Assembly (NCBI GenBank): GCA_020723805.1
Contig: DYID01000001.1
Location: 78,711-142,710 of the forward strand
DNA length: 64,000 nucleotides
Origin: Anaerolinea sp.
Lineage (GTDB): Bacteria > Chloroflexota > Anaerolineae > Anaerolineales > Villigracilaceae
Direction: 5' to 3'
The translations under genes and the position numbers were made by a program. A model generated the notes under the pieces. The model saw only the letters and a list, made by a program, of their open reading frames with translations, made no database searches and had not been told where the DNA came from. Numbering within the stretch: the stretch's first letter is position 1; each line of letters starts with the position of its first letter. Below, piece after piece: positions 17,793-26,983 of this stretch.

Positions 17793-20384
17793 GTGATGAA
17801 AGCAAAGTGGTTCAGTGTATTGTCAGCCGTGGTCATTTTGACGCTCGCGATTGTGCCGGTTGCCGGCGCTGGCGATGGCGTGACCAAGGTGGAGCCGCTT
17901 GTCCCGGTTCCCTCGGCTGACTCAGGCGAATTTGTAAACGAAACGCCCGACTTGTGGTTTGTGGAATTCGCCAGTAAACCTCTGGCAGATGGCGGTTCCA
18001 AGACCCTGACGGACGCCGATAAGGCGAAGTTCCGCGCCGCTGCCGCAGCAAAGGGGATCCAATTTACAGAGCGGTTTGCCTTCAATAATTTGTGGAATGG
18101 TGTTTCCATCAAAGTAAATCCCGCTGATGTCAACAAACTAAAGACATTGCCCGGTGTGGTGGCGGTGTATCCGGTCATTTCCATCCCGCTGCCGCAGACG
18201 TTCGACAATGCCAGCCCCGAACTGGCGACCGCCATTCAAATGACCGGCGCCGATATTGCCCAGAACGAGATGGGCTACACCGGTGCAGGCGTCAAAGTGG
18301 CGGTGATGGATACCGGTGTTGACTTCGATCATCCCGACCTGGGCGGTTGTTTCGGTCCGGGCTGCCGCGTGGCGTATGGCTATGACTTCGTCGGCGATGC
18401 GTTCAACGCCGATGAGACTTCTCCCACCTACAACCCGATTCCTTCCCCCGATCCAATCCCCGATGACTGCAACGGTCATGGTACGCACGTGGCGGGCATC
18501 GTCGGCGCGAACGGCACGGTGAAGGGCGTGGCGCCCAATGTCACCTTCGGCGCATACCGCGTCTTTGGCTGCTCCGGCTCCACCACTGCGGATATTATGA
18601 TCGCCGCCATGGAGCGCGTGCTGGCGGATAAGATGCAGGTGCTCAACATGAGCATCGGTTCCGCCTTTACCTGGCCCCAGTACCCGACCGCCGTCGCCTC
18701 CGACCGTCTCGTCAAGAAGGGCGTGGTGGTGGTTGCCTCCATCGGCAACAGCGGCGCCAACGGTTTGTACTCGGCTGGCGCGCCGGGCTTGGGCAAGGAC
18801 GTGATCGGCGTTGCCTCTTTCGATAACACCCATAACACTGCCAACGTCTTCGAAGTAAACGGCAGAGACATTGGCTATCTGCCCATGTCGTTCTCGGGAC
18901 CCGTTCCCACCTCTGGCACGGAAGAAATCGTGTACGTTGGTCGCGCTTGTAATGTGGATCCTCTGCTGGTCAATCCGGCTGGTAAAGTAGCGCTGGTGGT
19001 TCGCGGCGCCTGTACTTTTGCCGAAAAAGCCACCAATGCCATCAACGCCGGGGCAACAGCGGTTGTCATCCACAACAACGCAGCGGGTCTCTTCAGCGGT
19101 ACGCTGGGCGCTCCCATCGGCGATGGCAGCGTGCCGGTCGTTTCCATCTCACTGGCAGACGGCATGTACATCCGCTCGCAGACTGCGCCGGTGATGATGA
19201 CCTGGACCGACCGCATCGGTTCCTTCCCCAACCCGAACGGCGGCTTGATTTCCTCCTTCAGTTCCTACGGTCTCGCTCCCGACTTGAGCCTGAAGCCTGA
19301 CATCGGCGCGCCGGGCGGCAACATCTATTCCACCTTCCCGCTGGAATTGGGCGGTTATGCCACCCTGAGCGGCACTTCCATGTCCTCGCCGCATGTGGCG
19401 GGCGCGGTGGCTTTGCTGCTCGAAGCCAAGCCGAAACTGAAGGCGCGCGACGTGCGCGGCATTCTGCAAAACAGCGCCGACCCGAAAGTCTGGTGGGGCA
19501 GCCCCGCCTCGGGCTTCCTGGATAACGTCCATCGCCAGGGCGCCGGCATGCTCGATATTGACGATTCCATCCGAGCGACGACTGTCATTACCCCCAGCAA
19601 GATTGCCACCGGCGACTATTGGGAAGTGATGGATCCGTGGGTGCAGCCGATTGACGTGACGAACAACTCCAACACACCGGTGACTTACGATATCACCTAC
19701 GTCAACGCCCTTTCCACCGGCGGCGTGATCACCCCGTCCTTCTGGCTGTCGGATGCTTACGTTGAATTCAGCGAGTCGACCATCACGGTGCCGGCTTGGA
19801 ACAAGTACACCATCGAGGCTTATATCCATGCCGCAACGGGTCCTGTCAACGGTATCTACGGCGGTTACATCGTCTTCACGCCGCGCGATGGCGGGCAGGT
19901 TTACCGCATCCCCTATGCCGGCTTCGTGGGCGATTATCAGGGCATTCAGGTGCTGACGCCGACCGCCAACGGCTTCCCGTGGCTGGCGATCAGTTACCAG
20001 GGTTCCTTCTACGGACCTGTCACCGGTCCCGCCGACTGGGTGTACACCATGCAGGGCGAGGATGTGCCGTGGATTTTGGCGCACTTCGACCATCAGGCTG
20101 AAATCGTCCATATCCACATCTACAAGGCAGACGGCACTCCCGTTCACCCGGTTCACAACTATGCCTACGCTGAAAAGTACTTCCCGCGCAACTCTACCTC
20201 TTCGGGCTTCTTTGCCTTCGCGTGGGACGGTAACCGCATGAGCGAGAACGGCAAGATTGTGAAAGCCCTGCCGGATGGCGATTACATCCTTGAACTGGAA
20301 GTCCTCAAGGCAGGCGGCGATCCGGGCAATCCCGATCATTGGGAGCACTGGATGTCGCCCGTCATTCGCATTGACCGTCCATAA
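17793..20384 (+). CDS. Secreted subtilisin-like S8 serine protease with PA domain
   Basis: 863 aa; signal peptide; VAVMDTGVDFDHPDLGG, HGTHVAGIVGANG, LSGTSMSSPHVAGAVALLL triad motifs. Confidence 0.93.
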   Translation: MMKAKWFSVLSAVVILTLAIVPVAGAGDGVTKVEPLVPVPSADSGEFVNETPDLWFVEFASKPLADGGSKTLTDADKAKFRAAAAAKGIQFTERFAFNNLWNGVSIKVNPADVNKLKTLPGVVAVYPVISIPLPQTFDNASPELATAIQMTGADIAQNEMGYTGAGVKVAVMDTGVDFDHPDLGGCFGPGCRVAYGYDFVGDAFNADETSPTYNPIPSPDPIPDDCNGHGTHVAGIVGANGTVKGVAPNVTFGAYRVFGCSGSTTADIMIAAMERVLADKMQVLNMSIGSAFTWPQYPTAVASDRLVKKGVVVVASIGNSGANGLYSAGAPGLGKDVIGVASFDNTHNTANVFEVNGRDIGYLPMSFSGPVPTSGTEEIVYVGRACNVDPLLVNPAGKVALVVRGACTFAEKATNAINAGATAVVIHNNAAGLFSGTLGAPIGDGSVPVVSISLADGMYIRSQTAPVMMTWTDRIGSFPNPNGGLISSFSSYGLAPDLSLKPDIGAPGGNIYSTFPLELGGYATLSGTSMSSPHVAGAVALLLEAKPKLKARDVRGILQNSADPKVWWGSPASGFLDNVHRQGAGMLDIDDSIRATTVITPSKIATGDYWEVMDPWVQPIDVTNNSNTPVTYDITYVNALSTGGVITPSFWLSDAYVEFSESTITVPAWNKYTIEAYIHAATGPVNGIYGGYIVFTPRDGGQVYRIPYAGFVGDYQGIQVLTPTANGFPWLAISYQGSFYGPVTGPADWVYTMQGEDVPWILAHFDHQAEIVHIHIYKADGTPVHPVHNYAYAEKYFPRNSTSSGFFAFAWDGNRMSENGKIVKALPDGDYILELEVLKAGGDPGNPDHWEHWMSPVIRIDRP

Positions 20385-20414
20385 TCGTTGAGCGTCAAGT
20401 GTAAGTAACTAATG

Positions 20415-20485
20415 TTACGCGGTAGGCGAGACTTATCTCGCGTTTTCAGGCGACATAAATGTCGCGGCACGGATAAACTGCGTAA
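20415..20485 (-). repeat. Repeat family 1, copy 3 (inverted orientation)
   Basis: TTACGCGGTAGGCGAGACTTATCTCGCGTTTTCAGGCGACATAAATGTCGCGGCACGGATAAACTGCGTAA. Confidence 0.9.
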
Positions 20486-20499
20486 CCTCCGTAAGTAAA

Positions 20500-20530
20500 T
20501 CAGGCTGGCAGAGAACCTCTGCCAGCCTGA
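20500..20530. terminator. Bidirectional hairpin between convergent genes
   Basis: TCAGGCTGGCAGAG-aac-CTCTGCCAGCCTGA perfect 14-bp stem followed by acttttatt. Confidence 0.75.
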
Positions 20531-20534
20531 ACTT

Positions 20535-21056
20535 TTATTCCTTCGGAAGCGCATCCAGCGGAAGCGCCGACGGGTTCTCACAATAGACGACCGTTTCGCG
20601 CAGGTCGGTGTGATATTCAAAGGTGCGCTCGGCGGCTTGCAGGCGGATCAGGTAGCCGGGGGTGAGAACCTGCAGATACATCGAGGAAGGGTTCGGGCAT
20701 CCCAGGCTGGAGTCGGGCCAGGTGACGGCGGCGGCTTCCTTGAACTGTATCTGTTCCGCGGGGATGGTGAAGCGCTTTGCCAGGTCTTCGGTTGCGATGG
20801 CAATCAATTTTTGGAGGGTGGGGTCGGAAGGATCAGGCATGGATGGGGAATCTCCCTGAAGGGCTGGATCAGGCGAGGGTGTGGAAAGAGGCGTAAGTTC
20901 CACCAGCGGGGTGGCGTTGGGCGAATTTTGCGGCGGCGATGCCGGTTCTTCCAGCGGCGGCGCTTGAGGTTCTCCCGGCGTCAGATTCCCGCTTCCTCCG
21001 CATCCTGTCAGAGTCAGTATCAAGACGAATACAAACCAAAGCCAATACTTCTTCAT
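20535..21056 (-). CDS. Lipoprotein, conserved C-terminal domain of unknown function
   Basis: MKKYWLWFVFVLILTLTGCGG lipobox; AIATEDLAKRFTIPAEQIQFKEAAAVTWPDSSLGCPNP...; longer ORF extends to 21083. Confidence 0.75.
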   Translation of the reverse strand: MKKYWLWFVFVLILTLTGCGGSGNLTPGEPQAPPLEEPASPPQNSPNATPLVELTPLSTPSPDPALQGDSPSMPDPSDPTLQKLIAIATEDLAKRFTIPAEQIQFKEAAAVTWPDSSLGCPNPSSMYLQVLTPGYLIRLQAAERTFEYHTDLRETVVYCENPSALPLDALPKE

Positions 21057-21386
21057 GGAAGGAACCTCCTGGATACTTTGCACAATGTGGGCAGTTTAAT
21101 CCGAGACGATATATGCAGCGTAAATGTTCCTTGCATTGGTTTGCCGAAGGTGAGATGTAACCTTTTGAAATCATGCGAGGCTTGCTTTTTGGATGTTTTT
21201 GTACTATAAGTTTTTCTCGAATCATAAATCCGTCTCAATGTGGGGGTGTGGGTAATCCGGCACTGGCAGCAGGATGTGCGGGGCGGTGAATTACGTTGAT
21301 TTTGTTCTAAAGGAGGTTCGATAGGCTCACAAACAAAGACTGTTGTTCATGACATCTCGTAAACCAACCTTGAAGAGGAGAGTATT

Positions 21387-22766
21387 ATGAAACGGTTCGC
21401 TTTCACGACAATGATGATTGCTGTTTTGGCGGTTGCCCTTGTCATCCCAGCCGGAGCGGCTCCCAGCGGCAAAATGATGGGGATTAACATTCTGCTCAAG
21501 ACCGATGTAACCCCCGCCATTCTTGCGGATTTGGGTGTGTATGGCAAGGTGCGCGATGTGATTTACGAAATTGACGCGCTCACCATGCAGGTTCGCGAGG
21601 GAGACCTGGCGAAAATCCGCGCACTGCCGTATGTTGCCGCCGCCAATCCCGATGCCGAACGGAATGGCGCCCCGGTGGATACGGTGGCTGTGACAGATTT
21701 CCTCAACGGTCTGAGCACCTGGGACCTGGATGCAGTCAACGTGACCGATTTTGGCTTTGCCAACCGCCAGGTTCCCTACGATGGGACGGGCGTGTATGTG
21801 GCGGTGCTGGATACCGGTCTGGTGGATAGTTGGCGGCAGGTCTTTCCGCAAGAGCGCATTGCCGAGGAATTTGCCAAGTCCTTCGGCGGCGGAGGCGGTG
21901 AGGTGGGAAATGTCTCCGAACAGCCCAATAAATGGGAACATGACCAGAACTCGCACGGCACTCATGTGACCAGCACCATTCTGGGGTACAGCCTGCGCGG
22001 CGTGCCGGTCAACGGCGTGGCGCCGATGGCAACGGTGATACCGGTCAAGGTGCTTAATCAAAATGGTTCCGGCTGGTCTTCTGTGGTTGCCCGCGGCATC
22101 GTCTATGTGGCGGACTTGAAGGCTGGACCGCTGGCGGCGTATCCTGTGGTGATCAATATGTCGTTGGGCGGACCGGTATTGGACGCCGTCGAAAAAGCCG
22201 CGATTGATTACGCTATTGCAAAGGGCGTAATCATTGTTGCCTCGGCGGGCAACAGCGGTGATCGCGGCATGGGCTATCCCGGCGCGTATGCCCCGGTCAT
22301 TTCGGTGGCGGCTTCCGGCTGGGTGGGGGAGTGGGCGCCGGCAGGCAACCGTGCCTGGTGGTACAACAGCAATGTTGCCGAACCCACCAGCCCGGCAGAT
22401 TTCTACATCACCGACTTTTCGAGCCGCGCCAAACCCGGTCAGGACCTGGATGTTGCCGCGCCCGGTTCGTGGGTGGTGGGTCCCTTCAAAACCAACAGCA
22501 GCAACGAACCCACCTACTACTTCCTGGGAGGAACTTCGATGGCAAGCCCCCATGTGGCAGGCATTGTGGCATTGATGGCGCAGAAATATCCCGCACTCAC
22601 CGCACCTCAGGCTGAGACCATCCTCACCGGCGCCGCCATTCCGCTTCCTCCGGGATGCCGGAATGTTCTCGAGCCAACGGGCGTGGTGACAACCTTCTGC
22701 TGGGGCGCTGATGCCACCGGCTCGGGTTTGATTACCGCCGACGCGGCACTCTCTGCCGTCCCCTAA
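21387..22766 (+). CDS. Secreted subtilisin-like S8 serine protease
   Basis: 459 aa; YVAVLDTGLVDSW, SHGTHVTSTILGY, GGTSMASPHVAGIVALMAQ. Confidence 0.92.
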   Translation: MKRFAFTTMMIAVLAVALVIPAGAAPSGKMMGINILLKTDVTPAILADLGVYGKVRDVIYEIDALTMQVREGDLAKIRALPYVAAANPDAERNGAPVDTVAVTDFLNGLSTWDLDAVNVTDFGFANRQVPYDGTGVYVAVLDTGLVDSWRQVFPQERIAEEFAKSFGGGGGEVGNVSEQPNKWEHDQNSHGTHVTSTILGYSLRGVPVNGVAPMATVIPVKVLNQNGSGWSSVVARGIVYVADLKAGPLAAYPVVINMSLGGPVLDAVEKAAIDYAIAKGVIIVASAGNSGDRGMGYPGAYAPVISVAASGWVGEWAPAGNRAWWYNSNVAEPTSPADFYITDFSSRAKPGQDLDVAAPGSWVVGPFKTNSSNEPTYYFLGGTSMASPHVAGIVALMAQKYPALTAPQAETILTGAAIPLPPGCRNVLEPTGVVTTFCWGADATGSGLITADAALSAVP

Positions 22767-22791
22767 ACCAAACTCGTCAACTGTTTCTTCC

Positions 22792-22828
22792 AATCCCCTG
22801 CGGGACAAACCCGGCAGGGGATTTTCTT
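22792..22828 (+). terminator. Intrinsic terminator after the second subtilase
   Basis: AATCCCCTGC...GCAGGGGATTttctt. Confidence 0.8.
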
Positions 22829-22915
22829 ATACTCTTTCTACACAGCGCCGCCTCTTTTCTTATACTTTCGAAATACACTACGCTCAACTCAATCAAACAA
22901 TCAAGGAGTCGAGCC

Positions 22916-23308
22916 ATGACCTTCTATCTGCAAACTTACCCGTATCACCGTCCGTACCGCCACATGCACCGCCGCTGGGTGGAAAATGACCAGCACGCCC
23001 TGGGTGTGAACATTCGCGAAGAGGACGACGCCTATATCCTCTCCGCGCTTGTGCCGGGGCTCACTGCCGAAGATCTGGATATTCAGGTGCTGGATGATGT
23101 TGTCCGCATCGAGGGCGAGTACAAACAGGATGACAAAGAATACCTGATGCAGGAACTGCCGCGCGGTTCCTTCTCGCGGACCTTGCGCCTGCCTGCCCCT
23201 CTCGACGCCGACCGCGTGGAAGCGAAAATCGCCGACGGCGTGCTGACGCTGACTCTGCCCAAGGCAGAATCTGCCAAACCGAAGAAGATCAAAATCAAGG
23301 TCAAGTAA
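22916..23308 (+). CDS. Small heat shock protein, Hsp20/alpha-crystallin family
   Basis: 130 aa; ALVPGLTAEDLDIQVLDDVVRIEGEYK, ADGVLTLTLPKAESAKPKKIKIK. Confidence 0.93.
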   Translation: MTFYLQTYPYHRPYRHMHRRWVENDQHALGVNIREEDDAYILSALVPGLTAEDLDIQVLDDVVRIEGEYKQDDKEYLMQELPRGSFSRTLRLPAPLDADRVEAKIADGVLTLTLPKAESAKPKKIKIKVK

Positions 23309-23323
23309 GAAGCGCAGACCTGT

Positions 23324-23362
23324 TGAGACGAGACCGCGTGGAAAAGCGCGGTCTCGTCTCTT
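23324..23362 (+). terminator. Long perfect hairpin after hsp20 (weak T-run)
   Basis: GAGACGAGACCGCG tggaaaag CGCGGTCTCGTCTC tt. Confidence 0.6.
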
Positions 23363-23409
23363 AATCCCAGCGGGTATAATTCGCCCATTCCCGTCTTTGG
23401 AGAATTCTC

Positions 23410-24405
23410 GTGCGTTTTCGACTGTTTATCCTTCTCATCCTGATTGCCCTGTTGAGCGCGTGCAGCGCAGAGACGCCCACTGCCGCACCGTCCGCAGTTC
23501 CCTCTGCCACCGCCGCTGTCCCCACGCTCACCCCCACACCGACCGTCCCTCTTGCCGTCCTCGTCCTGCCCGCCGACCTCGAACCGGAAGCATCCAACCT
23601 CTACCAAAAAACCGTCTATGACCTCACGCAGGCTTCGGGCATGCGCTTTCAAGTGCGCAATCACCTGACGACCGCCGACCTCGAACCGGGGCTGAAGATC
23701 GTCATTGTGCTTTTTGAAGATCCCGGTCTTGCGGCGCTTGCGCCTGCCGCGCCGCAGGTGCAGTTCCTTGCCATTGGCATTCCGGGCATCACGCCCGGCG
23801 GAAACGTCAGCGTGTTGGGAGATACCTCCCAGGCTGAGGTGGTCGGCTTTCTGGCGGGATACACCGCCGCCATGCTCACCGACGATTATCGCATTGGCAT
23901 GTTGATGCCCAAGGACAACAACGACGCCATCCGCATGTTCAACTCCTATGCCAACGGCATGAGATATTATTGCGGTTTGTGCCGCCCCTACTTCTTCCTG
24001 CCCTGGTCGTTTCCGCAGTATCTCGAAATCCCCGCTGATGAAGACCCCAATAACTACGATGCCTACGCCGACATTCTCATCCTCCAGCGCAAGGCAGGGA
24101 CTCTCCTGATTCACCCGGCGATTCAGACCCAGGATTTGGTGGATTACATCGGCACCACCGGCGTGTATATGATTGGAACTGTCACCCCGCAGCAGCGCCC
24201 AGCGGGCTGGGTGATGACAATTCAACCGGACACCGTCAAAGCCATCCAGACTGCCTGGTCTCAACTGCTCGCCGGGCAGGGCGGCGTGACGGTTCAGGCT
24301 CCCCTCGGCTTGAGCGATGTGGACCCCAGCCTACTCTCCCCGGGAAAACTGCGGCTCGTTCAACAAACGCTGGATGATTTGCAGGCAGGTTTAATCGCGC
24401 CGTGA
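23410..24405 (+). CDS. BMP/PnrA-like lipoprotein (stand-alone)
   Basis: GTG start; LLILIALLSACSAETPT lipobox; QVQFLAIGIPG...AEVVGFLAGYTAAMLTDDYRIGML pattern. Confidence 0.65.
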   Translation: MRFRLFILLILIALLSACSAETPTAAPSAVPSATAAVPTLTPTPTVPLAVLVLPADLEPEASNLYQKTVYDLTQASGMRFQVRNHLTTADLEPGLKIVIVLFEDPGLAALAPAAPQVQFLAIGIPGITPGGNVSVLGDTSQAEVVGFLAGYTAAMLTDDYRIGMLMPKDNNDAIRMFNSYANGMRYYCGLCRPYFFLPWSFPQYLEIPADEDPNNYDAYADILILQRKAGTLLIHPAIQTQDLVDYIGTTGVYMIGTVTPQQRPAGWVMTIQPDTVKAIQTAWSQLLAGQGGVTVQAPLGLSDVDPSLLSPGKLRLVQQTLDDLQAGLIAP

Positions 24406-24409
24406 AAAA

Positions 24410-24440
24410 CTGACCCCCCCGCTCAAAGCGGGGGGGTCAG
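24410..24440. terminator. Hairpin between convergent genes
   Basis: CTGACCCCCCCGC tcaaa GCGGGGGGGTCAG. Confidence 0.65.
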
Positions 24441-24468
24441 TTCAAAAGGAGGAGAAACCAGAAGGAAG

Positions 24469-24912
24469 TTACACAGCCGGTGATACGCTGAGCGGACCGG
24501 TGGGATACTTTTTACGCTGCCCATGTCCCAGCCATGCCATTGCCTTGACGACCAGCACCGCCGGATTGATGGGCTTCACCAGGCATTCATCCGCGCCTGC
24601 TTGATTGGCTTCCATCACGTCTTCAACGGTGTTTGCCGAAGTGAGGAGAAGGATCGGTCCGCGGCTGGCGTTGCGCAGTTCCCTGAGCATCGAATTGCGC
24701 GCCGCCTTGGGAAGTTTCATGTCCACCAGCATCAGCGAGGGACCGACCAGCCGCGCCGTTTGCAGGGCATTGGCGACAGTCGTTTCGGAAAGCACAATAC
24801 AATTCCTCTGCTGGAAGAGCGCTTCCAGCGCAGAGATGTCCTCCGGGTGGTCGGATGCGATTAACACCGTATGGAGGGGGATCGTGTCAATATCCGTTTT
24901 CCAAGTAACCAT
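24469..24912 (-). CDS. Stand-alone response-regulator receiver domain protein
   Basis: 147 aa; LMLVDMKLPKAARNSMLRELR, ILLLTSANTVEDVMEANQAGADECLVKPIN. Confidence 0.8.
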   Translation of the reverse strand: MVTWKTDIDTIPLHTVLIASDHPEDISALEALFQQRNCIVLSETTVANALQTARLVGPSLMLVDMKLPKAARNSMLRELRNASRGPILLLTSANTVEDVMEANQAGADECLVKPINPAVLVVKAMAWLGHGQRKKYPTGPLSVSPAV

Positions 24913-24936
24913 AAATCAACCTTTCGCTCTGTTTAC

Positions 24937-24966
24937 TTGACGGAAAACAAACCTGCATGTTACACT
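24937..24966 (+). promoter_or_regulatory. Sigma70-like promoter TTGACG-N18-TACACT upstream of a 32-aa ORF
   Basis: Hexamers read directly (24937-24942; 24961-24966). Confidence 0.55.
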
Positions 24967-25007
24967 CACCGCGCTGGTAAATTTCACAGAAAGGAGACGC
25001 ACGAGAC

Positions 25008-25106
25008 ATGGCAATGAACATCGTCACCATCATCGCGAAGTCGTTCCGCCTCGAAAAAGGCGGCGCTGGTTTCGTTCCTTGTCGTAGTGCGCCTGCTCGC
25101 CGGTAA
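25008..25106 (+). CDS. 32-aa ORF, candidate regulatory leader peptide (MAMNIVTIIAKSFRLEKGGAGFVPCRSAPARR)
   Basis: AAAGGAGACG ribosome-binding site, ATG-TAA, promoter upstream, terminator downstream; not in the supplied ORF track (short). Confidence 0.55.
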   Translation: MAMNIVTIIAKSFRLEKGGAGFVPCRSAPARR

Positions 25107-25129
25107 TTTACACGCAGTATCGGTAAATG

Positions 25130-25167
25130 ACAGCCGCGGCGCACTCGCCCGTGGCTGTTTTTTTTAT
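25130..25167 (+). terminator. Intrinsic terminator/attenuator upstream of the GNAT cluster
   Basis: ACAGCCGCGG cgcactcgc CCGTGGCTGT TTTTTTT, 10-bp stem with one G-U. Confidence 0.85.
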
Positions 25168-25172
25168 TTAAT

Positions 25173-25218
25173 CCTCACCCCAACCCCTCTCCCAACGGGA
25201 GAGGGGCAAGGGGTGAGG
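25173..25218. repeat. REP-like palindrome CCTCACCCC..CCCCTCTCCC-GGGAGAGGGG..GGGGTGAGG
   Basis: Near-perfect inverted repeat, arms of ~20 bp. Confidence 0.8.
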
Positions 25219-25231
25219 GGAGGAGCTAACC

Positions 25232-25810
25232 ATGTTCGACATTCAAACCCAATTGTTCGAAGGACGCGACATCCGTTTCGGGCCCATTGACCATGAAAAG
25301 GACCCGCAGGTCGAATCCAAATGGACGCATGACTCGGATTTCATGCGTCTGTATGACATCGAACCGGCGCGCCCCCTGTCGCCGGCGATGGTGAAGAAAA
25401 AGTACGAGAAACTCGAAAAGGAAATCGAAGAATCAAAGAACCTCTTCTACTTTGCCATCCGCGCCCGCGAAGATGACCGCCTGATCGGCAAAGCCATCAT
25501 CAGCCGCATCGAGTGGTCCAACGGCAACGGCTGGATCGAACTCGGCATCGGCTCGGCGGATGACCGCCGCAAGGGATACGGCGCGCAAGCCCTGCAAATG
25601 CTACTCCGCTTCGCTTTTGCCGAGTTGAACCTGTATCGTGTGACGGCGCGCGTGCAGGAATATAACCAAGCCGCCATCGCCCTGTTGAAAAAGTTCGGCT
25701 TCAGCGAGGAAGTGCGCCGGCGGCAGGCGCTGGAGCGTGACGACCGCCGCTGGGACCTGCTCGTTTTCGGCTTGTTGAAGGACGAATGGGTGAAGCAGCC
25801 TCAGGCGTAG
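25232..25810 (+). CDS. GNAT N-acetyltransferase (RimJ/RimL type)
   Basis: 192 aa; WIELGIGSADDRRKGYGAQALQMLLRFAFAELNLYRVTARVQEYNQAAIALLKKFGF. Confidence 0.9.
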   Translation: MFDIQTQLFEGRDIRFGPIDHEKDPQVESKWTHDSDFMRLYDIEPARPLSPAMVKKKYEKLEKEIEESKNLFYFAIRAREDDRLIGKAIISRIEWSNGNGWIELGIGSADDRRKGYGAQALQMLLRFAFAELNLYRVTARVQEYNQAAIALLKKFGFSEEVRRRQALERDDRRWDLLVFGLLKDEWVKQPQA

Positions 25811-25844
25811 GCTGAAGCGGATTTTCATCCGAAAGGAGAATGCA

Positions 25845-26414
25845 ATGAGAGATTTATTTCGCGGAGAATTGGTCCGCCTGACGGCTGAAGACCCGGAGAC
25901 GCGCGCAAAAATCGAAGTCCACTGGCAGCGAGACTCGGAGTATCGCCGGTTCCTGGATACCGAGCCGGCGATGGTCGTATCCGAAAAGTGGCTGAAGGAC
26001 TGGTTCGAAAAACGGAACGAGGAAGGATACGGTCCCAACCGTTACGTGTTTTCCATCCGCACGCTGGCGGAGGAAAGATTGATTGGTTTCTTTAGCCTGT
26101 GGGTGGACCTGGTTCACAGCGAAGCCTGGGTGGGCATCGGCATTGGCGAGCGCGCGTTTTGGGGCAAGGGCTACGGCACCGATGCGATGCGGCTGTGCCT
26201 GCGATATGCCTTTACCGAGTTGAACGTGCAGCGCGTGTCGCTCGGTTTGATGGACTATAACCCGCGCGCCCTGCGTTCGTATGAGAAGGCTGGCTTTCGG
26301 CTGGAGGGACGCACCCGCGGCGATGTGCAGCGCGCAGGGAAACGCCATGACTCTCTGTGGATGGGCATCCTGCGCGAGGAATGGCTGGCGATGCAAAATG
26401 GAGAGAAAGTATGA
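25845..26414 (+). CDS. GNAT N-acetyltransferase (RimJ/RimL type)
   Basis: AWVGIGIGERAFWGKGYGTDAMRLCLRYAFTELNVQRVSLGLMDYNPRALRSYEKAGF. Confidence 0.92.
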   Translation: MRDLFRGELVRLTAEDPETRAKIEVHWQRDSEYRRFLDTEPAMVVSEKWLKDWFEKRNEEGYGPNRYVFSIRTLAEERLIGFFSLWVDLVHSEAWVGIGIGERAFWGKGYGTDAMRLCLRYAFTELNVQRVSLGLMDYNPRALRSYEKAGFRLEGRTRGDVQRAGKRHDSLWMGILREEWLAMQNGEKV

Positions 26415-26983
26415 GAGACATTTACAAAGGCGAACTGGTGCGCTTGAGCGCCATGGACGCCGGGGAGGCTGGCAAGGCATTCGCACGCTGGGGGCGCGAC
26501 TCCGAGTTTCGGCGGCTGTTGGGCAGTGATGTGGCACAACTCCATTCTGCGAAAGCCGCGCAAACCTGGCTGGAAAAAGAACTGGAGGAAGCGTCCGTCA
26601 ACCAGCACTGGTTCAGCATCCGCAAACTGGACGACGACCGTCTGCTCGGCGACATTGACCTGTACGTGTACAACTGGTCTGCCCGCGATGCCTTCGTGGG
26701 ACTGGGTATTGGCGAGCGCGAGTTCTGGGGCAAAGGCTACGGCACCGACGTGATGCGCGTCATCCTGCGTTACGCCTTCACCGAAGTCAACCTGCACCGC
26801 GTCACCCTGACCGTGTTCGAGTACAACCCGCGCGCCATCCGTTCTTATGAAAAGGCGGGCTTCCGCCATGAGGGACGGATGCGCGGAGCATTGAACAAGG
26901 AAGGCAGGCGCTGGGACATCCTCGTGATGGGCATCCTGCGCGAAGAATGGATGGAACAAAATGACAACAAACCTGCAAACTGA
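26411..26983 (+). CDS. GNAT N-acetyltransferase (RimJ/RimL type)
   Basis: ATGA overlap with previous gene; AFVGLGIGEREFWGKGYGTDVMRVILRYAFTEVNLHRVTLTVFEYNPRAIRSYEKAGF. Confidence 0.92.
   Translation: MRDIYKGELVRLSAMDAGEAGKAFARWGRDSEFRRLLGSDVAQLHSAKAAQTWLEKELEEASVNQHWFSIRKLDDDRLLGDIDLYVYNWSARDAFVGLGIGEREFWGKGYGTDVMRVILRYAFTEVNLHRVTLTVFEYNPRAIRSYEKAGFRHEGRMRGALNKEGRRWDILVMGILREEWMEQNDNKPAN

Noticed and set aside
21225-21386. Second riboswitch upstream of the second subtilase
   Set aside because: No GGGCAAACC/GACGCAAAG core or recognisable alternative aptamer found
21327-22808. 493-aa antisense ORF opposite the second subtilase
   Set aside because: Spans the sense CDS exactly and continues through its terminator; low-quality His/Arg-rich translation
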